A stretch of 64,000 bases of DNA from Photobacterium phosphoreum (GCF_002954725.1 NZ_MSCQ01000001.1:1301641-1365640); one strand, 5' to 3'. Positions 46,190 through 56,756 are shown, numbered from the stretch's first letter. Numbers and translations are program-made. The notes: generated from the sequence alone by a model not told the origin.

Positions 46190-47410
46190 TTACTTATCTC
46201 GCAAATGCTGCATCAAACTGGTCTTTTGATTCAATAACTGTGAAAAAGACGTCACAAACTGCTCACCAATTTGTTTCCCTTGTTGGTAATCAAGCTCTAA
46301 ATCTTCATAACTACTTAATAAAGCACTGCTGTTTAATGTCTTCTCTGGCGCAATTTGAATAACCTGTAACCCTTGAGGCGGATTCACTAAAAAATTATTC
46401 ACATCCTGATAAGTACGATGATAACGCGCCAACATTTCTAATATTTCAGAGTTTGTTCCCTGGCCTGTTAACTGCAATAAACGCTCAATATTCATCTGAG
46501 AAAACCAACTTTTACGTGTTAATACCTTATTCTTAATCGCGGTATTATCTTCATTACTGTCTTCATCTTCCCAATAATGTTGTCGCCACTGTTCAAATCG
46601 CTGACTCAACTCTTGATGAATAGTTTTAATTTTATCAACCGACTCATTCAGGCTTAATTTATCAATATAATAAGGTAATTGGGTTTCAACATTTTCTCGC
46701 CAATCATCGAAAATACCCCGTTCATGATTATCACTACTGCCTTTATCGCTATTCTCTAATGGCTCAGTACGAATCACGACCACTAAATCAGCACCACGCC
46801 GCCATGCTTCTTTTACAGGAATAGCCGCGCTCACTCCGCCATCAACCCATTGAAGATCATTCATATTAACCGGTTGATTATAAAGCAACGGAATAGCACA
46901 ACTTGCCAATAGTACCTCGCGCCAATCTTGTTGGTACATTGGGAGATAATAATCTTGCAGAGTATCTTTACGGGTCGCACACGCGAGTGCAGTACGATGA
47001 AGAAGTGTTTTATGTGCTGTTACAACATCTAGCGGATATAAACCCGATGGTGATACTTGCTGTAATGCCCAATCTAAATTCATTGGCTGTTGCTTACTAA
47101 GGTATTTATAAAGATTAAAAAATTGGTCATTCATCGATACATCACGAATAAAATGGTAACCAAACCGAGGCTGACGACTAATAAAAGAAGATAAGTTAAG
47201 CGCACCAGCAGAAGTGCCAATATACAGCTCGAATGGGTCAAACTGATGATCAAGAAAGCTATCAAGTACACCAGCAGAAAAAATACCGCGCTGACCACCA
47301 CCTTGAACAATGAGTGCGATTTTTTTACTGGGTGCCGCGTGTATCACCGAAGAAAAGTCAGCAATGGATTTATGGTTAAAATCACGCAAACTAAATGGAA
47401 GATAATTCAT
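46190..47410 (-). CDS. Patatin-like phospholipase (YjjU-like)
   Basis: 406 residues. Patatin motifs: oxyanion GGGQRG, nucleophile GTSAG, catalytic Asp in WVDGG. No signal peptide; N-terminus is cytoplasmic. The long C-terminal extension resembles the YjjU type. Lipid acyl hydrolase of unknown substrate. Confidence 0.85.
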   Translation of the reverse strand: MNYLPFSLRDFNHKSIADFSSVIHAAPSKKIALIVQGGGQRGIFSAGVLDSFLDHQFDPFELYIGTSAGALNLSSFISRQPRFGYHFIRDVSMNDQFFNLYKYLSKQQPMNLDWALQQVSPSGLYPLDVVTAHKTLLHRTALACATRKDTLQDYYLPMYQQDWREVLLASCAIPLLYNQPVNMNDLQWVDGGVSAAIPVKEAWRRGADLVVVIRTEPLENSDKGSSDNHERGIFDDWRENVETQLPYYIDKLSLNESVDKIKTIHQELSQRFEQWRQHYWEDEDSNEDNTAIKNKVLTRKSWFSQMNIERLLQLTGQGTNSEILEMLARYHRTYQDVNNFLVNPPQGLQVIQIAPEKTLNSSALLSSYEDLELDYQQGKQIGEQFVTSFSQLLNQKTSLMQHLRDK

Positions 47411-47547
47411 TTCTTCTCCCTGTAAAATATACCAATAGGCATATATAAATATATCTAAGAGAGTCGAATATACAATTTGTACATACCAATAGGAAATACT
47501 GTCAGAAAAATATCATGATAATTATCTAACATGACTGACTTTAGACG

Positions 47548-47637
47548 CTATGCATGTAAAGCAATAAGCCCATAACTTGCTAATGTGAAAAGTGTTACCG
47601 TTACTGTTACCAATGCTACTTTTAATTCAATATTCAT
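47548..47637 (-). CDS. ynhF: YnhF-like small membrane protein (29 residues)
   Basis: Coding frame of 29 residues, MNIELKVALVTVT... to GLIALHA, one membrane helix. GGTGG lies seven bases upstream of the ATG. It resembles E. coli YnhF (29 residues; M-x-x-[DE]-LK at the start, V-T in the middle, G-L...A-LH at the end). Function unknown. This gene is missed by length cut-offs. Confidence 0.75.
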   Translation of the reverse strand: MNIELKVALVTVTVTLFTLASYGLIALHA

Positions 47638-47828
47638 AATAAGACCACCCTCAACGCGTAACATAACATTAACTTAAGTGTATGGTCAGATTGTTAAGAA
47701 AATCAATATCCATTACAATAATTACATCAATAGCTACACTATTAGCAGCGTCATTAAGTAATTAAAGATCATCAATAAAGTGATCTGTTACTTATACAAT
47801 ATGACTAATTTATTTTATAGGAAAAATA

Positions 47829-48821
47829 ATGAAACCATTGCTCACTGTAGGCTTAATTGCTACCACAATGATATCCACTACAACAATAGCAAAACCCGTT
47901 GATTGGACTCCAGGCGTTGGCGGTGATATTTCTTTAATGGTTGGTTATAATAAATCCGACTCACAGTTTAATAGCGACAATCACACCACACCAAACTTAA
48001 ACAGCAACGGTGATATACAAGACAAAATGTTCGTCGCACCGATAGGTAATATTAGTTATACCTTTAATAGTGGTGATAAACAGCTGTATTTTGGTACTAG
48101 CCGTTCTGATATTGCACTTGGGCGCTTTCATATAGAAGCTGGATACCGACAAAAGTTTGCCGATACTTCAACGTTGACACTCAGTTATATTCCCGGTCTT
48201 TTAAGCCAAAAAACATGGCAAGACCCTTACCTTCAAAATGTAGAGCGCAGTAAAACAAATTCTAATATTAATGCGTTCAGCGTTAAACTGGATAATATCC
48301 GTGGTTCACGTTTTTCTGGTCAAATTGCTTATGGTAAATTCAGCATTGATCATGAACGTAGTGGCAACGATCCTTTACTGGCACTCACTGCAGATGAGCG
48401 TGCCTCTCTTAATCGTAATGCTAACGTCCTTTATACCGAGGGTACATATGTACAACCTTTTAGTCGTCGTTTAATGCTTCGTACCGCGGTTAATTTTACT
48501 AATATTGATGCTAATGGTAATGCCATGAGTAATAATATTTACGGTGCTGCCGCAACTATTATTCAATTATTGCCACAATCGAGCCTCGCATTTACGTTAA
48601 GTTATAAAAAAGCCTTGTTTGACTCAACCCACCCTGTCTTTAATAAAAAACAGCAGGATAATAAATTCGGGGCTTTCTTAGCCTATGAATATCGCCAACC
48701 GTTTAATTGGAAAAACTGGGGCTTAGTTTCACTGATTGGCTATAGCTCAACTCAATCCAATATAAACTTTTATGACAGCAATGATGTTTTAGTCAGTGCG
48801 GGCTTAAACTATAAATTTTAA
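47829..48821 (+). CDS. DUF2860 outer-membrane protein
   Basis: 330 residues. Signal peptide then PVDWTPGVGGDISLMVGY, alternating strand pattern, C-terminal Phe as in barrel proteins, matching DUF2860 of Vibrionaceae as I recall it. Function unknown. It has its own promoter. Confidence 0.75.
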   Translation: MKPLLTVGLIATTMISTTTIAKPVDWTPGVGGDISLMVGYNKSDSQFNSDNHTTPNLNSNGDIQDKMFVAPIGNISYTFNSGDKQLYFGTSRSDIALGRFHIEAGYRQKFADTSTLTLSYIPGLLSQKTWQDPYLQNVERSKTNSNINAFSVKLDNIRGSRFSGQIAYGKFSIDHERSGNDPLLALTADERASLNRNANVLYTEGTYVQPFSRRLMLRTAVNFTNIDANGNAMSNNIYGAAATIIQLLPQSSLAFTLSYKKALFDSTHPVFNKKQQDNKFGAFLAYEYRQPFNWKNWGLVSLIGYSSTQSNINFYDSNDVLVSAGLNYKF

Positions 48822-48879
48822 TAACAGAGCAATAAGTCGCGATTTGATTAAGCGATAATAAACAAATTACGGGCGTTTA

Positions 48880-48902
48880 GGGTGGTTATATTTTAACCAC
48901 CC
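48880..48902 (+). terminator. Hairpin after the DUF2860 gene, possible terminator
   Basis: GGGTGGTTA-TATTT-TAACCACCC perfect stem; no T run follows, so termination is uncertain. Confidence 0.5.
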
Positions 48903-48982
48903 CGAAATAATTCGAGACATCCGCCAGAATATCGATTAGATTGACTACACTTTGCCAAAGTTATGGAAACGTTAAATAAATT

Positions 48983-50647
48983 ATGGCGACTAATAATCGT
49001 ACTGCCGATGCATCTTTAGAATCCTTGCACCGCATTTTCACTGTACCCGAAGCACCGGATTCAACCTTAGGCTTAATCGAAAAAGAGCTTTCAGAAAACC
49101 TTAATGAATTTCTGCGAACCCATATAGCAGCAACCGAAAAGCCATTAGCTGAAATTGAAAAAGATTTCTCCAATGCGGCTATTCCTGAAGTCCCTTCTTT
49201 TGTTTCTGAGCACACTCAATTCTTGTTAAATAAACTGGTTGCTCAATCAGTTCATACTGCTGCACCAACGTTTATTGGTCATATGACCTCTGCCCTGCCT
49301 TATTTCATGATGCCTTTATCCAAGATCATGATTGCGTTAAACCAAAATTTGGTAAAGATAGAGACCTCAAAAGCATTTACGCCACTTGAGCGTCAAGTAT
49401 TAGGCATGCTGCATAAGTTAATCTTTAATCAAAATGAAAGTTTCTACCAACAATGGATGCACAGTGCGGACCATTCTTTAGGGGCTTTTTGTTCGGGTGG
49501 CACTATCGCTAACATCACTGCGCTATGGGTTGCTCGTAATGCAGCCTTGCAGCCTGATGGTGAATTTACTGGCGTAGGTCAGCAAGGTTTACTCCGTGCA
49601 ATGAGACATTATGGTTATGATGATCTTGCGATTTTAGTCTCGGAGCGTGGTCACTATTCTCTCAAAAAAGCGGCTGATGTTTTAGGTATCGGTCGAGATA
49701 GTCTTATTGCGATTAAGACAGATGATAACAATCGTATTGATCTTGATGAATTACAAACCACACTTGCTAGTTTAAAACACAAGAATATAAAACCCTTCGC
49801 CATTATTGGTATCGCAGGCACAACAGAAACAGGTAATATCGACCCCCTTGATCAGCTTGCAGATATTGCAGCCGAGCACCAATGCCACTTCCATGTTGAT
49901 GCGGCTTGGGGCGGCGCAACGTTAATGTCGAATAAATACCGTCATTTATTGAAAGGTATTGAACGCGCAGATTCAATTACCATTGATGCCCATAAACAGC
50001 TCTATATTCCTATGGGTGCTGGCATGGTGATATTTAAAAACCCAGAGTTAATGACAGCAATTGAGCATCATGCTGAATATATTCTTCGTAAAGGCTCTAA
50101 AGATTTAGGTAGCCATACGCTTGAAGGTTCGCGCAGTGGAATGGCAATGTTGCTCTATGCCAGCATGAATATTATTAGCCGCCCTGGCTATGAACTTCTG
50201 ATTAATAATAGTATTGAAAAAGCGCATTACTTCGCAAACTGCATTGAACAACACCCTGAGTTTGAATTAGTTACTCACCCTGAATTATGTCTTCTGACTT
50301 ACCGTTATGTTCCCGCAAAGACACAACAAGCATTACAGCTAGCAACACCAGAACAGCGTGATCAACTGTTAGAGCTGTTAAACGATCTCACCCAGTTCAT
50401 TCAAAAACGTCAGCGAGAATCTGGAAAATCGTTTGTATCACGCACTCGTATTACACCGGAGAAGTGGCAACGTAAAGCAACGACGGTATTTCGTGTCGTG
50501 CTCGCAAACCCACTAACAACCACTGAAATATTAGAAAATGTACTCATTGAGCAACAGCAACTTGCACAAAAAAGTACAATTAGTCTGCCTGAAATCATTA
50601 AATTAACTGAACAAATAATAGAAAAAAGAACGAAAAACGATAGATAA
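48983..50647 (+). CDS. panP: PLP-dependent aspartate 1-decarboxylase PanP
   Basis: 554 residues, group II PLP decarboxylase fold. HVDAAWGG binds the PLP and TIDAHKQLYIPMGAG carries the Schiff-base Lys338. Vibrionaceae use PanP instead of the pyruvoyl enzyme PanD to make beta-alanine for CoA. A glutamate decarboxylase is the alternative call, but the N-terminal sequence and length fit PanP. The ribosome site is weak. Single gene. Confidence 0.85.
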   Translation: MATNNRTADASLESLHRIFTVPEAPDSTLGLIEKELSENLNEFLRTHIAATEKPLAEIEKDFSNAAIPEVPSFVSEHTQFLLNKLVAQSVHTAAPTFIGHMTSALPYFMMPLSKIMIALNQNLVKIETSKAFTPLERQVLGMLHKLIFNQNESFYQQWMHSADHSLGAFCSGGTIANITALWVARNAALQPDGEFTGVGQQGLLRAMRHYGYDDLAILVSERGHYSLKKAADVLGIGRDSLIAIKTDDNNRIDLDELQTTLASLKHKNIKPFAIIGIAGTTETGNIDPLDQLADIAAEHQCHFHVDAAWGGATLMSNKYRHLLKGIERADSITIDAHKQLYIPMGAGMVIFKNPELMTAIEHHAEYILRKGSKDLGSHTLEGSRSGMAMLLYASMNIISRPGYELLINNSIEKAHYFANCIEQHPEFELVTHPELCLLTYRYVPAKTQQALQLATPEQRDQLLELLNDLTQFIQKRQRESGKSFVSRTRITPEKWQRKATTVFRVVLANPLTTTEILENVLIEQQQLAQKSTISLPEIIKLTEQIIEKRTKNDR

Positions 50648-51121
50648 AGACGTTATATCTATACGTTATTTCCAAGATATTTACGTGACATCGCATTTTT
50701 TGCCATTATTTAACATTTAATTGTACGGTAAACGGTATTCAATATATGACTATTTTATGAATAACTCGCGACTTAACTATGAACAGCGGATGATTATAGT
50801 ATGAATAGCATCATAAAATAGCGCCGTTTACCCTTCTTAATATTCACTTAATCACACACCCCAAATGGCAATTTTAGTGAAAATACAATTATCAAGAGAT
50901 TATCGTACAAAATTCATGTTCATAAGATTTCATTATTCCACTGCATTGTTGCTAATTAACGATCGCTAAGTTAATGATTGAGCTGTGATTAGTTTTATAA
51001 ATGTTACAAAAAAGACTTGGTATTAATATTGATTCTCAATACGATGTTTTGTTCCTTTTTGACCCAAAAAAATATTCTCACAAATCATGATCTAAATCAA
51101 AAACAAGGCCAAATGGCACCC
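50648..51121. other. Long intergenic region panP-torR
   Basis: About 470 bp before the torR terminator. AT-rich, no ORF with a ribosome site on either strand. The torS/torT genes that might be expected near torR are absent. Confidence 0.5.
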
Positions 51122-51162
51122 AAAAAAAATGCCCTGTTCTATTAAAACAAGGCATTTTTATG
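51122..51162 (-). terminator. Terminator of torR
   Basis: AAATGCCCTGTT pairs with AACAAGGCATTT (one wobble on the minus strand), followed there by eight T. Confidence 0.85.
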
Positions 51163-51223
51163 TCAATTTGTGTCATAGCTATTTCATAGAAACAATACTT
51201 TACCAGTCAAATTAAGACTAATA

Positions 51224-51937
51224 TTAGTCGCCAGCAAACATGTACCCTTCACCATGAACGGTAACAAAAATCTGTGGATTCTTAGGATCAAGTTCCATTT
51301 TAGAGCGCATTCTACGAATCAAAACATCAATCGTGCGGTCGTTTGGTGCTTCTACACGATGGCTTAACATGTTCAAAATACGTTCACGGCTTAACACTAC
51401 ATTTGGGTGCGATGAGAACGCAACTAATAGCTCATATTCAGCCTTAGTTAGCTTCACTGGAAGACCATTATGTGTCAGTGCGCGTTTGTTAATATCAAAC
51501 TGCCATTCACCAAAGCGAATGATGTTATCTTCCTGCATTTCAACCATAGTTTCATCGCGCGCTTTTTCTACTAACGTCATGCGCCATAACAAGTTTTTCA
51601 CTCGAACCAAGAGTTCACGCAGTTCAAAAGGTTTAGTTACATAGTCGTCTGCGCCCATCTCTAAACCGACGATGCGATCGATGCTATCAGTACGTCCAGT
51701 CACCAAAATAATGCCTACTTCAGAACGGCTTCTAAGCTCGCGAGTTAGCATTAAACCATCTTCACCTGGCAGGTTAATATCGAGCATTACAAGGTCAATT
51801 TTTTCCGTTGCCATTATCTCGCGCATCTGTGCGCCACTGTCTGCTTGGCTTACCTTGTATCCTTCATTCTCAAAATACCCAACCAATTTTGTGCGGGTAA
51901 CAATTTCATCTTCTACAACAAGTACGTGATGGCTCAT
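51224..51937 (-). CDS. torR: TMAO-responsive response regulator TorR
   Basis: 237 residues. Receiver domain with DINLPGEDGLML (phospho-Asp in LDINLP), then TGRTDSIDRIVGLEMGADDYVTKPFELREL and an OmpR winged helix (RERILNMLSHRVEAPNDRTIDVLIRRMRSKM). It matches E. coli TorR far better than ArcA. Divergent from torC, the E. coli arrangement. The sensor kinase TorS and TorT are not in the window. Confidence 0.92.
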   Translation of the reverse strand: MSHHVLVVEDEIVTRTKLVGYFENEGYKVSQADSGAQMREIMATEKIDLVMLDINLPGEDGLMLTRELRSRSEVGIILVTGRTDSIDRIVGLEMGADDYVTKPFELRELLVRVKNLLWRMTLVEKARDETMVEMQEDNIIRFGEWQFDINKRALTHNGLPVKLTKAEYELLVAFSSHPNVVLSRERILNMLSHRVEAPNDRTIDVLIRRMRSKMELDPKNPQIFVTVHGEGYMFAGD

Positions 51938-52022
51938 GTCGTTCTCTTTTTAGTTTTTGGCTTTCTTGCTGAACGGTAGCACAAACCAAGACCATTCACA
52001 ATTTGTCATAACTATGCCTTTA

Positions 52023-52054
52023 CTATTCATCCGTAGCGTTAACCTTATTCATAT
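52023..52054 (+). promoter_or_regulatory. Possible TorR binding boxes upstream of torC
   Basis: CTATTCATCC (52023-52032) and TTATTCATAT (52045-52054) match the tor box CTGTTCATAT at 7 and 8 of 10 positions. They are 22 bp apart, two helical turns, which fits tandem boxes. Checked by eye only. Confidence 0.45.
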
Positions 52055-52136
52055 CGTAACAATAAGATTACCCCATAAAATTTTAACCGTCACCGTAGTC
52101 TACGGTGGGCATTATTTTCAAATGGAATCTTTCAAG

Positions 52137-53303
52137 ATGAAGAAAATTTGGCAGATGTTGACGAAACCAAGCAGCAAGTACTCAATTCTTGCTCTGGTGC
52201 TTGTTGGTATTGGTATCGCCGTGAGTGGCATCTTTGCTGTACACAAAGGTTTTGAACACGCATCAACCAATGAATTTTGTGTTGGTTGTCATACCATGCA
52301 ACAGAACTATGAAGAATATACCCAATCGGTACACTTCAAAAATGCTTCTGGTGTTCGTGCTGATTGTGTTGACTGTCACCAACCGAAAGATTTAGTGGGC
52401 ATGATAGAAACAAAGTTAATGGCATCAAAAGATGTGTATAACCAGTTTATTACTAAAAAAATCGACACCCCTGAAAAATTTGAAGAGCATCGTTTAGAAT
52501 TGGCTCAGATGGTTTGGAAACGCATGGAAAAACAAAACTCAAGCACATGTAAGAGTTGCCATAACTATTCAGCGATGGACCATGCTAAGCAATCACCTGA
52601 AGCTGCTGCTGCAATGACAGACGCTGCTGCGAAAGACATGAACTGTATTGAGTGTCACAAAGGTATTGCACACGAACTACCAAACATGGCTGGCGGTTTC
52701 CAAAAAGACTTCCAAGGTCTACAAGCTGAAGCAACCACTCAAGGTGCAACTGCTGAGAAACTTTACTCATTAGGTGAGAAAGACATCTTTGCAACTGATG
52801 ATCCAAAAGGTAAATCAGAAGGTAAATTATTACCCGCTTCTGAAGTAACCGTACTTGAACGCAAAGGCGACATGCTAAAAGTTGAAGTTAACGGCTGGCT
52901 AGAAAAAGCAGGTAAAGGTCGCGTAATGACTGAGTACATGGGTAAGCGTGTCTTCAAGGCAACTATCCGTGGTGAAGTTAAAGCGAACGAGAAAATCATT
53001 AAAGAAGAAACTGATCCTGCAACTAACATTGTGTGGCAGAACATCAGTGTTCAAGGTTGGATTACTAAATCAGACATGATTGACAGTATTAAACCAATCT
53101 GGAACTACGCAGAAGATATGTACGCGTCTACATGTAACGCTTGTCACGCGGCGCCAGATCCTGGCCATTTTACTGCAAATGGCTGGATCGCAAGTCTGAA
53201 AGCCATGAGCTCTTACTACCGTCTGACCAAGACTGAAGAACGTACACTACTTAAATATCTTCAGAACCATGGCAGCGATACAGGTGGTGCTGGCGCGCAT
53301 TAA
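52137..53303 (+). CDS. torC: Pentahaem c-type cytochrome TorC
   Basis: 388 residues from ATG 52137 (GGAA nine bases upstream; ATG 52122 is the alternative). E. coli TorC has 390. N-terminal membrane anchor, then CxxCH sites: FCVGCH, DCVDCH, TCKSCH, NCIECH and, far C-terminal, TCNACH, five in all. It passes electrons from menaquinol to TorA in the periplasm. First gene of tor operon, 93 bp before torA. Confidence 0.94.
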   Translation: MKKIWQMLTKPSSKYSILALVLVGIGIAVSGIFAVHKGFEHASTNEFCVGCHTMQQNYEEYTQSVHFKNASGVRADCVDCHQPKDLVGMIETKLMASKDVYNQFITKKIDTPEKFEEHRLELAQMVWKRMEKQNSSTCKSCHNYSAMDHAKQSPEAAAAMTDAAAKDMNCIECHKGIAHELPNMAGGFQKDFQGLQAEATTQGATAEKLYSLGEKDIFATDDPKGKSEGKLLPASEVTVLERKGDMLKVEVNGWLEKAGKGRVMTEYMGKRVFKATIRGEVKANEKIIKEETDPATNIVWQNISVQGWITKSDMIDSIKPIWNYAEDMYASTCNACHAAPDPGHFTANGWIASLKAMSSYYRLTKTEERTLLKYLQNHGSDTGGAGAH

Positions 53304-53396
53304 TCCAGCGCTCCAATAAACGATTAAATGATAGGCGGGTGATAATTTTTATCCCCGCCCCATCGATAAAAATTAAAGTTTAAGGATTCTCCAACT

Positions 53397-55925
53397 ATGG
53401 CGACTCAAAACAATCATAAAGGCATTACACGCCGCCGCTTCCTATCTGGTCTTGCGATTGCAAGTGCTGCATCAGTTGTCGGTACAAGTCTACTTGCTCC
53501 TCGTAAAGCAATGGCAGCAACAGATGCTGTTACAGGCTTTAACGGCGAAGTGCTTTGTGGCTCTCACTGGGGTGCATTCCGTGCCAAAGTTGTTAACGGC
53601 GTATGGACCGAAACAACCCCATTTGAAAAAGACCCACACCCAACAGTAATGCTAGATGCCGTACGTGAAGTGGTATACAACCCTGCACGTGTTAAATACC
53701 CAATGATTCGTATCGACTGGCTAAAACAAGGCTACAAGTCAGATACAAGCCAACGTGGTAATAACCGTTTTGTACGTGTGCCTTGGTCACAAGCATTAGA
53801 TTTCTTCCAGCACGAATTAAACCGTGTTCAAGAAACTTACGGCCCAAGTGCGTTATACGCAGGTCATACTGGCTGGCAGTCTGTAGGTAAACTACACAAC
53901 GCCGGTACAATGATGAAGCGTGGTATCAGCCTTCACGGTACTACCCTTGGTAAAATGGGTGACTACTCAACAGGTGCTGCACAAGTTATTCTTCCTTACG
54001 TTGCCGGTGCAATGGAAGTTTACGAACAACAAACCTCTTGGGATATCGTATTAAAGAACACTGATACCATCGTAATGTGGGGTACGGATCCAGTTAAAAA
54101 CCTACAAGTAGGTTGGTTGGTTCCTGATCACAGCGTATACAGTTCATACCAGCAACTTGCTGAGAAAGTGAAAAACAAAGAAATTAAAGTTATTCACGTT
54201 GATCCAGTACGCAATGAAACCATGAAGTTTGTTGGTGGTGAGCAGTTACCTGTCCACCCACAATCAGATATTCCGTTGATGCTGGCGATTGCGCACACGC
54301 TATACACTGAAAATCTATACGACAAAGAATTCATCGCTAACTACACCACAGGTTTTGACAAGTTCATGCCTTACGTGATGGGCGAAACTGACGGTATTGT
54401 TAAAACACCTGAATGGGCAGAGAAAATCTGTGGCATTAAGGCAAGTCAAATCCGTGAACTAGCACGCACAATGGCAGGTGGTCGTACTCAGCTTGTGGGC
54501 GGTTGGTGTCTACAGCGTATGCAACACGGCGAGCAATGGGCGTGGATGCTGGTTGTGCTAGCAGCAATGCTTGGCCAAATCGGTCAACCTGGTGGTGGTT
54601 TCGGCTTTGGCTGGCACTACAACGATGCTGGTACAATTACTTCTGCTGGCCCACTGATGTCAGGCTTTAGTGGTGTAACTGGCGTAGATCCAATCTACAA
54701 CGGTTCATTTAAAGGCTACGCAAAGACAATTCCTGTGGCACGTTTTGTTGATTGTATCTCTAACCCAGGTACTAAGATCCAGTGGAACGGTAGTGAAATT
54801 ACCTTCCCATACATGAAGATGGCGATCTTCAGTGGTAACAACCCATTTGCTCACCACCAAGATCGTAACCGTATGATCAAAGCGTGGACGAAACTAGAGA
54901 CTGTTATTTCTATCGAGCACCAATGGACAGCGACGTGTCGTTTTGCAGATATCGTATTACCTGCAACAACCACTTACGAGCGTGATGATATCGAGCAGTT
55001 TGGTAACCATTCCAACAAAGGTATCCTTGCATTACGTAAGATTGTTGAGCCAATGTTTGAGTCTAAAGATGACTTCGATATTTTCCGTGAACTATGTGCA
55101 CGCTTTAACCGCGAAGAAGCATTTACTGGCGGTAAAAAGAAAATCGAAATCATTGAAGAAATCTACAACGGCGCACGTTTACAAGGCCGTGGTATCGGTG
55201 TTCGTATGCCAACCTTCGCTAAGTTCTGGGAAGGTGATGGCTATATTGAATTCCCTGCGGGCAAAGAGTGGGTACGTCACGAATCATTCCGTAACGAACC
55301 GGACCTTGAGCCACTAGGTACAGCATCAGGTTTGATTGAGATCTACTGTAAGACAATCGCAGATATGGGTTACAACGACTGTCAAGGTCACCCAATGTGG
55401 TTTGAAAAAGAAGAACGTAGTCACGGCGGTCCACGCTCTGATGTCTACCCTCTTCACTTACAGAGCTGTCACCCAAATAACCGTTTGCACTCACAGTTAT
55501 GTTCATCAACTGACTTCCGTGCAACTTACGCAGTCGCTGATCGTGAGCCAATTTACATCAATACCCAAGATGCAACAGCACGTGGTATTAAATCTGGCGA
55601 CTTGGTACGCGTATTTAACGGTCGTGGTCAAGTATTGGCAGGCGCAGTAGTAACAGATGACTACTCACCGGGTGTATGTCGTATTCACGAAGGTGCTTGG
55701 TATAGCCCTCTTGAAGGCGGAAAAGCAGGCACAATCTGTACTTACGGCGATCCAAACGTACTAACGTTAGATATCGGTACTTCTCAGCTTGCACAAGCAA
55801 CATCAGCGCACACTGCTGTGGTTGATATTGAGAAATACACTGGCCCAGTACCAGAAGTAACAGGCTTTAACGGCCCTACGTATGAAACAGGGATTGACCC
55901 ACTATTCCCAGCAATGGATAAGTAA
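53397..55925 (+). CDS. torA: TMAO reductase TorA
   Basis: 842 residues (E. coli 848). Tat signal TRRRFLSGLA, cleavage after about residue 40. DMSO-reductase family: the molybdenum ligand Ser191 in GDYSTGAAQ, at the E. coli number. AAGGA precedes the ATG. It reduces TMAO to trimethylamine with bis-MGD cofactor in the periplasm. Confidence 0.96.
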   Translation: MATQNNHKGITRRRFLSGLAIASAASVVGTSLLAPRKAMAATDAVTGFNGEVLCGSHWGAFRAKVVNGVWTETTPFEKDPHPTVMLDAVREVVYNPARVKYPMIRIDWLKQGYKSDTSQRGNNRFVRVPWSQALDFFQHELNRVQETYGPSALYAGHTGWQSVGKLHNAGTMMKRGISLHGTTLGKMGDYSTGAAQVILPYVAGAMEVYEQQTSWDIVLKNTDTIVMWGTDPVKNLQVGWLVPDHSVYSSYQQLAEKVKNKEIKVIHVDPVRNETMKFVGGEQLPVHPQSDIPLMLAIAHTLYTENLYDKEFIANYTTGFDKFMPYVMGETDGIVKTPEWAEKICGIKASQIRELARTMAGGRTQLVGGWCLQRMQHGEQWAWMLVVLAAMLGQIGQPGGGFGFGWHYNDAGTITSAGPLMSGFSGVTGVDPIYNGSFKGYAKTIPVARFVDCISNPGTKIQWNGSEITFPYMKMAIFSGNNPFAHHQDRNRMIKAWTKLETVISIEHQWTATCRFADIVLPATTTYERDDIEQFGNHSNKGILALRKIVEPMFESKDDFDIFRELCARFNREEAFTGGKKKIEIIEEIYNGARLQGRGIGVRMPTFAKFWEGDGYIEFPAGKEWVRHESFRNEPDLEPLGTASGLIEIYCKTIADMGYNDCQGHPMWFEKEERSHGGPRSDVYPLHLQSCHPNNRLHSQLCSSTDFRATYAVADREPIYINTQDATARGIKSGDLVRVFNGRGQVLAGAVVTDDYSPGVCRIHEGAWYSPLEGGKAGTICTYGDPNVLTLDIGTSQLAQATSAHTAVVDIEKYTGPVPEVTGFNGPTYETGIDPLFPAMDK

Positions 55926-55958
55926 TTAATCCGTTACTAGCATAGTGAATCAACTCAT

Positions 55959-55996
55959 AAAGGCGATGAATATTAATTTCATCGCCTTTATTTCAT
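55959..55996 (+). terminator. Terminator after torA
   Basis: AAAGGCGATGAA and TTCATCGCCTTT pair perfectly, followed by ATTTCATTTTT. Confidence 0.85.
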
Positions 55997-56077
55997 TTTT
56001 TAGAACCTATTCTAATAACCCTTAGGTATACTCTGCCTAACCGCTTTATTTGAATATGTTTTATGTCTGGAGTGACC

Positions 56078-56725
56078 ATGCAAGAATTTATCGCATTCAA
56101 CGAACAACGTGCTGAAATCTACTGGTGGATGTCTTCACTTTTCGCCCGTGAATTAAGTGATGCCGATCTACATGAATACCATGGCGGTGAGATGTATACA
56201 TTTCTGTCTGGTCTTGGTATGACTGAGGAATTAAAAGCACCCGTTGATACCTTCCGTGCCGCCATTAAAAAATCTCATGCTCGTAGTGATGAACAACTAG
56301 AACTTGCGGCTGATTTTTGTGGTTTATTTCTAAGTACACCAAAATCAGGTGCGCTGCCTTACGCTTCAATGTATGTCGGTAAAACAGGGCTATTAAACGA
56401 CAAGCCTGCCCAAGAAATGCATGAACTTATGGCCTCTTTTGATATTGCACAGCGTAAAGAATTCAATGAACCTGCTGATCATCTTGCGATTGAATTAGAC
56501 TTCATGGGCAATTTAATCATCATGGGCAATCAACAACAAACAGAAGAACAACGTGAAGCATTGATGCAATCACAATTGTCGTTCATCAATACTATGCTGT
56601 TAAATTGGTTACCGTTATTTACCAAAGAATGTCAACTTCGTGATCGCTTTGGCTTCTATGCTGCCGCTGCCAATCTATTACTTGCATTCTGTATTCTAGA
56701 TAAGAAATTCCTTGCGGGTGAATAA
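56078..56725 (+). CDS. torD: TorD chaperone for TorA
   Basis: 215 residues. GGAG five bases before the ATG at 56078 decides against the ATG at 56063. DEQLELAADFCGLFL...PYASMY and FNEPADHLAIELDFMGNL are TorD hallmarks. It binds apo-TorA and its signal before Tat export. It is separated from torA by a terminator and 150 bp, so it may have its own promoter. Confidence 0.93.
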   Translation: MQEFIAFNEQRAEIYWWMSSLFARELSDADLHEYHGGEMYTFLSGLGMTEELKAPVDTFRAAIKKSHARSDEQLELAADFCGLFLSTPKSGALPYASMYVGKTGLLNDKPAQEMHELMASFDIAQRKEFNEPADHLAIELDFMGNLIIMGNQQQTEEQREALMQSQLSFINTMLLNWLPLFTKECQLRDRFGFYAAAANLLLAFCILDKKFLAGE

Positions 56726-56756
56726 GCTTTTTTAACGCATTAATCATCACCATTTG

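Noticed and set aside
54943..55650. Overlapping frames within torA
   Set aside because: Alternative-frame shadows of a highly conserved gene with optimal codon use.
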